From positions 954,368 through 1,018,367 of the forward strand of contig JXTB01000028.1 in assembly GCA_002914805.1 (NCBI GenBank): DNA of 64,000 nucleotides, in the 5' to 3' direction. Both the position numbers and the translations under genes were made by a program. This DNA is from Parasponia andersonii. Taxonomy: Eukaryota > Streptophyta > Magnoliopsida > Rosales > Cannabaceae. The notes beneath the pieces were generated by a model. The model searched no databases. It saw nothing but the letters and a program-made list of their open reading frames with translations, and was not told where the DNA came from. Positions 59,536 through 64,000 of this stretch are shown one piece after another; within the stretch, counting starts at the first letter, position 1, and each line of letters starts with the position of its first letter.

Positions 59536-60125
59536 TGTTAGGAGATTGATTTTGCAGAAACGACAATACATAACTAAAATATGAGTTGAAAAAATTTGAG
59601 TAAAATAAAAAAAGATAAGAAACACAAAAAATTTAATTTAGTTTCCCCATTTTAAGATACGTTCACGGATAAGATTATGAAGAATTTCACTATGAAAAAA
59701 AAATTACAACTTACTTCTTTCTAAATACAAAAGGAAAACAAATAAATTTTTCTCTCTTAAAATAGGAAAAAAAATACTCTTTCTAAGCAATTTAGAGAAA
59801 ACAAGTAAGATACTAAGAGGAATTCTTATGTTTGAATTATCTCTTAGAAAGAAAGAGGATTTTAGAATGTAATGCAAAACAAGTGATAAATCCCTCCATA
59901 TTTATAGAACTTGAAAGATGGTGTGAACATTACCTTTTACTATTGTTATTATGGCTGCTCTTTTCACAATTGTTATTGCAGTTGCCCTTTTTACTATTGC
60001 TATTGCAGCTACATTTTTTACTATTGCTATTACGTCATACTTTTTTACTGTTCCTGTTGTGATTGACCTTTTTACTGTTCCTATTATGGCTGGTTGATGA
60101 GATGCAATTGTTAATTTGTTCAATA
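59536..60125 (-). repeat. 3' LTR of the Tnt1-like element (about 590 bp)
   Basis: On the + strand it starts TGTTAGGAG and ends TTGTTCAATA; on the - strand TATTGAACA...CTCCTAACA, with TG mutated to TA at the 5' end. A TATA-like TCTATAAATATGG (- strand, about 59912-59900) follows the 27-bp tandem repeats, as expected of a promoter with upstream enhancer-like repeats. Confidence 0.7.
59940..60101 (-). repeat. 27-bp tandem repeat in the LTR, six copies
   Basis: Six head-to-tail units of 27 bases (+ strand CTATTGCTATTGCAGCTACA plus TTTTTTA as consensus) occupy 59940-60101. They sit upstream of the TATA-like box on the - strand. Tnt1 LTRs are known to carry tandem promoter repeats in this position (the BII boxes); similarity in sequence to those is not claimed. 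Confidence 0.85.
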
Positions 60126-60229
60126 TTTTCCTACTTGAAGACTTGATTTTAATCATATCTTCATACTTGAAAAATCTTTCTTTTTTCGTTTGTTAATTCT
60201 TCATGCTGCTTACGTACCTGCTAGGCTAT

Positions 60230-61000
60230 ATGAGGATTTACATCATTGGAACTTATCATTATTTATTGGTATAGTTAAAGCATCTGCTAGGTTCTCCTTT
60301 ATGTGAATCTTCTTCATGTCCACACTTCCATCTTTTACAACTTCTCGAACAAAGTGATATTTAACACCTATGTACTTTGTCCTGGAATGAAAGATTGGAT
60401 TTCTTGCAATATTTAACGCATTCTGACTGTTACAAAATGAAAGAATCTTTTCTTATTTGTGCCTGAGCTCCTCCAATAATCTTTAAACCCAAATAACCTC
60501 TTTGCAAGCTTATGTAGCCGCCATATATTATGATTCTGTTGTAGATAAAGCTTTAGCAGTTTATAGTTTTGAAACTCAGCTTACAATTCCTTCTACAAGG
60601 GTAAACACATAGCTTGTAGTAGATTTTCGTTTGTCAAGATCACCTCCAAAAACTGAATCAACATATCTTCTGACAGTAAATTCTGATCCTCCGTAATATA
60701 ATACAGCATCTAAGGTTCTTTTGATGTACCTTAGAATCCTCTTCACAATATATCAATACTTTCTACTAGGATTAGCCATGTACTGACTAGCCGCTCTCAT
60801 TGCTTGTGCAATATCTAGTCTTGTGTATATTATAGCAAACATTAGGCTTTCCATAGTTGATGCATACAGTACTCGAGACATTTCCATCCTTTTTGCTTCA
60901 TTGCTAGGACACATCCCAGAAGATAACTTGGAGTTAACAGGAAGTAGGGTAAAGATTGGCTTACAATCTTACATATTGAAGCGATGCAAGATTTTCTTTA
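60230..61000 (-). pseudogene. Tnt1-like RNase H remnant
   Basis: On the - strand the end reads FCNSQNALNIARNPIFHSRT, KYIGVKYHFVREVVKDGSVD, MKKIHIKENLADALT and IPINNDKFQ then stop, the C terminus of the Tnt1-type polyprotein. Upstream (60500-60950) are the pieces with VDSVFGGDLDKRKSTT-like residues. The position of the expected DxQSA acidic residue is altered (CNSQ for CDSQ), so even this part is probably inactive. Confidence 0.82.
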
Positions 61001-61134
61001 AATAATTCTTCTGAGAAAGCCAAACCTTCGTGTTACTTCTGTCTCGGTGAATTTGCATCCCTAGAATCTTGTTTGTAGGTTCTAAGTCCTTCATATCAAA
61101 TTCCCTAGCCAATTATGCCTTCAATTCTTGGACT

Positions 61135-61717
61135 CTACTTTTGTTGGGGGCCTGGTACCAACATGTCATCTACGTACAACAATAAGATAATGAAATCATT
61201 ATTTTCATCAAACCTTTTGAAGTATGTGTAGTAGTTTAAACTGAGTCTATTGTACTCAAGACTTATGATGAAGGAATCAAATCTCTTATACCAATATCTC
61301 GGCACCTGTTTGAGACTATATAAAGAATTGTTCAACCTGCAAACCAAGTTCTCCTTACCTGTTTTAGCAAAACCTTTTGATTAGAGCATAGAAATTTCTT
61401 CTTCAAGTATGAAGAAAAGTAGTTTTCACATCTAACTACTCTAGATGTAGGTCAAATGTAGCACACATCACTAGAACTACTCTAACTGTTGTCAGTCGAA
61501 CTACAGGTAAAAATATCTCATTGAAGTCAATATCTTCTTTATGAGTAAATTCTTTTACCACCAATCTCACACGATACCGGTCCACTTGATCATTGTTATC
61601 ACGCTTGATCTTGTAGACACATTTGTTGCCAATAGCCTTCTTTCCCTGTGGTAGTAAAACAAGATCCCATGTCTTATTCTTGTGAATGGCTTCAATCTCT
61701 TCTTGTATTGCTGTCAT
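61135..61717 (-). pseudogene. Tnt1-like reverse transcriptase remnant
   Basis: From 61717 the - strand frame reads MTAIQEEIEAIHKNKTWDLV, then NKCVYKIKRDNNDQVDRYRV and DFNEIFLPVVRLTTVRVVL; after a break near 61436 it resumes at 61347 with MVCRLNNSLYSLKQVPRYWY, and LLLYVDDMLVPG near 61190-61150. The YVDD catalytic box is intact. The middle segment (about 61440-61350) is frameshifted. Confidence 0.88.
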
Positions 61718-61993
61718 CTATAGGGATACATCTAGGCTTTTGGTAGCCTCATGGAAAATTATTATCTCTCCATCCTCTATTAGAAGATAGTATGCAATGT
61801 TGCTCTCAGTGACATAATCCGAGTGCCATGCCAATGGCCTTCTCTCATGAGTTGACTGACGAATTTCAGAAGCATCTTTCTCGACTGGTTCTTCTACTTT
61901 ATGCTCTAGTGTTGTTTCAGAAGAATCTAAATCTTCAGTTTTCTTTTCTACTTGAATTGTAGTGGTTTCTAGTTTGCTATTATCTCTCTTCTC

Positions 61994-62800
61994 TTACAAT
62001 TTATTCTCTACAAATATCAAATCTCTACTGATGATAATCTTATGGGTAGTAGAATCCCATAAGCAATACCTTTTGACTCCATCAGTAGATCTCAAGAATA
62101 CATACTTTCTGGACTTTGAATCCAATTTTGTGATTTTTTGAGTATTGTACATCACGTACACAAGACTTCTAAATGTATGTAAGCAAGAGTAATCAGCTAG
62201 CTTACCGACCCATATCTCAATCAATGTCTTCAGATATTGATGAAGATCAATTGATTACATAGCAAGTGATTTTGATTGCTTCTGCCCAAAATATCTTAGG
62301 TAGACCTGCAGTTCTCAACATTGCTCTTGTCCTTTCTAACAAGGAACTATTCATCCACTCTACTATTCCATTTTGCTGAGGAGTATACGCTGCTCTAAAC
62401 TGTCTTTTGATACCTTCTTATTGATAGAAGTTATCAAATTCATCGCTTGTATATTCTCCTCTATTCTCCGTCCTCAAACACTTGATCTTCTCTTTAGATT
62501 TAAGCTCTATATGCGTTTTGAATAATTTGAAGACTGAAAATACATCTGCCTTTCTCTTGATAGGATACACTCAATATCTCCTATAGTAATCATCAATAAA
62601 AAATACAAAATATATAGCTCATCCTAGGGACATCACTGGTGCTTGCCAAATATCAGAGTGAACCAAGTCTAAAACTTTCTTACTTCTAGAACTAGATGTG
62701 CTAAATTTTGATCTATGCTATTTGCTTGTGACACAATGCTCATAAAAGGGTAAAGATACCTTTGTGAGATCAGGAAGCAACCTCTATTAAGAGAGAATCT
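61994..62800 (-). pseudogene. Tnt1-like integrase remnant
   Basis: On the - strand the block QQNGIVEWMNSSLLERTRAM at about 62390-62330 carries the catalytic Glu region of copia integrase, followed by LRTAGLPKIFWAEAI. The Asp blocks (62600-62450) are frameshifted but readable. The C-terminal part 62224-61994 reads MIEIWVGKLADYSCLHTF, LDSKSRKYVFLRSTDGVKRY and SRDLIFVENKL, close to the Tnt1 type. Confidence 0.85.
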
Positions 62801-62807
62801 TCAAGCC

Positions 62808-63260
62808 TCATTCCGATATATGGCTTAGCTTACAATGCCATATCATCGTTAATTCTTCTCCGAAATTTGTTAAAGCAACTGATGCTTCTGCTTCCATCAA
62901 TATATCTTTTTTAAGCATGTACATATTTACTGTGATCTTCTCTGCCTTCATTACTATAAGTACGCCTTTCATGATCTTTATGATCCTATTCTCAACACGA
63001 GTTTTACAACCAATGTTATCTAATTGTCCTAAGCACAATAGATTTTTTTTTTCAGACCCTTTACATGTCGAACCTCTTGAATAGTACGAATAGTGCCATC
63101 GTACATCTTCATATTGATAGTGTCAATTCCAATGATTTCTAAGATATGATCGTTACCTATGAACATAGATCCTCTAGAGACAGGTTCATATATGTGAAAC
63201 CGCTCTTTGTGAGAAGTCATGTGCCATATTGCTCCTAAACATCAGTGAGCTGCCTTCTGT
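62808..63260 (-). pseudogene. Tnt1-like protease and gag-pre-integrase remnant
   Basis: On the - strand near 63245 the reading is CLGAIWHMTSHKERF, where the family has LDSGATWHMT: the Asp-Ser pair of the aspartic protease site is missing, as if six bases were lost at about 63235. It continues GSMFIGNDHILEIIGIDTIN and MYDGTIRTIQEVRHVKGLK. After a shift near 63040, IVMKAEKITVNMYMLKKDI and IWHCKLSHISE (about 62840-62808) form the gag-pre-integrase zinc region. Confidence 0.82.
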
Positions 63261-63269
63261 CCTTAGAAA

Positions 63270-64000
63270 CTGTTGTTGCTTTGCCATATATGATTTCTCC
63301 ATCATCTGAAGTACTTGCAACATTCCCCTAAGCAATTGATGACTTGGAATCCTTCCCTCTAGAATCCTCATTCTTCTTGAGTTCCCAACACTCTTTTTTG
63401 ACATGCTTCTTTTTGCACAATGACAACACTTGACATTCTTTTTACTTCTTGATTTTGATCTACCATGACTTTGACTCCCACTGGAGTCATGTTCTGTTGA
63501 TCTCCCTCTCATTTTAAAAACCTCTGCATGTTGTGAACTTATCAATTTGTCTTCCTTGTTCTTATGCTGATTTTCTTCTTCGAGAACAATAGCTATAAGA
63601 TCGTTGAAAACTAGAGTTATAACATTGCTGGTCACATTAATGATGAGTTGATCATACGAATTAGGTAGACTCTAAAGTAAGATTTCTGCACGTTCATTAT
63701 CTTTTATTTTATGCTCCATGATTGTAAGCTGTGAAAATAGAGTGTTGAGGGTGTTGATATGATCAGTCACCATTGTTGATTCTGCCATCCGAAAGGTATA
63801 AAAGATTCTCTTCAAGAAAATTTTGTTGTGTAGTGACTTGGCCTGATACAACTTTGTGAACGTATCTAATTTCTCCTCTTCAATGCTCAACAAGACTCCA
63901 TCTGCTAACACCAAATGTAAGTTAGCGACAGCATTGCCATCCATCTTGTCTCATTTTTTATCATTAGTAATCTCAGTAGGTATTTCCCCAATTGCTGTTA
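63270..64000 (-). pseudogene. Tnt1-like gag remnant with zinc knuckle
   Basis: On the - strand 63944-63672 reads MDGNAVANLHLVLADGVLLS, FTKLYQAKSLHNKIFLKRIF and STMVTDHINTLNTLFSQL, the copia capsid region. A stop near 63672 and a shift follow. 63635-63390 contains SKSRSKKNVKCCHCAKRSM, the start of a CX2C zinc knuckle (CCHC) with its second half lost to a frameshift. The N terminus lies beyond 64000. Confidence 0.82.

Larger units (their letters stand above)
59536..64000 (-). mobile_element. Tnt1-like copia element, 3' part, running off the right edge
   Basis: On the - strand: gag, protease, gag-pre-integrase, integrase, RT, RNase H, then a 3' LTR at 60125-59536. Many blocks are close to the Tnt1-94-type polyprotein (for example ADYSCLHTF, VKRYCLWDSTTHKIIISRD, YWYKRFDSFI, LLLYVDDML). 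It is the least decayed retroelement in the window but still has stops and shifts. The 5' LTR is outside the window. TATCA (59531-59535) would be one side of the target duplication. Confidence 0.9.

Noticed and set aside
59832-60062. Leu-rich + strand frame resembling a membrane protein
   Set aside because: It is the antisense translation of the 27-bp tandem repeat in the Tnt1-like LTR.
60823-61005. 60-codon + strand frame
   Set aside because: It is antisense to the RT/RNase H region of the Tnt1-like element.

Overview
This is a gene-poor, AT-rich stretch of a plant nuclear genome, most likely a eudicot. The evidence is the families present: Ty1/copia elements with an initiator-Met-tRNA primer site (TGGTATCAGAGC), Tekay/Del-like and Athila-like Ty3/gypsy non-autonomous elements, a CACTA (En/Spm) end, Mutator-like elements with 9-bp target duplications, and small MITEs. 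I found no intact host gene, no tRNA or rRNA gene and no CRISPR. Almost every recognisable protein stretch is a decayed transposon fragment.

Left third (1-15.7 kb): a nest of insertions. An old copia element (A, + strand; 1244-3904 and 14978-about 15686) was hit in its protease region by a CACTA element whose 3' end lies at 1232-1243. It was hit again inside RNase H by a second copia element (B, 3905-14972; two LTRs; target duplication GATTG/AATTG). B carries a 3.7-kb solo gypsy-type LTR (7002-10736, TG...CA, duplication CATTC) inside its gag gene.

Middle (17-36 kb): two related non-autonomous gypsy elements (LARD-like: two long LTRs, primer site and polypurine tract, no gag-pol) lie in opposite orientation. 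LARD-1 is 17170-25407 (+) and LARD-2 is 27602-36105 (-). Their non-coding interiors are homologous and share a row of three stem-loops. A 2.2-kb unrecognised spacer separates them.

37.7-41.7 kb: five head-to-tail copies of an about 800-bp unit. 42.7-48.3 kb: an Athila-like element on the - strand, with two LTRs, a decayed primer site, a perfect TCGGT duplication and only one gag-like reading frame. 48.5-52.3 kb: a MITE pair in opposite orientation, then a 3.1-kb Mutator-like element with a DUF1985-like fragment and many TTGAC/GTCAA half-palindromes. 52.6-56.9 kb: a 196-bp tandem duplication, a long degenerate minisatellite, a GC-rich potential hairpin, and an 893-bp Mutator-like foldback element with a perfect 9-bp duplication. 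59.5-64 kb: the 3' part of a Tnt1-like copia element on the - strand, running off the right edge.

Nothing here works together as an operon or pathway. The layout records successive transposon insertions. Boundaries come from matching repeats, target duplications and primer sites read by eye. Family names for decayed proteins rest on recalled motifs, not searches.
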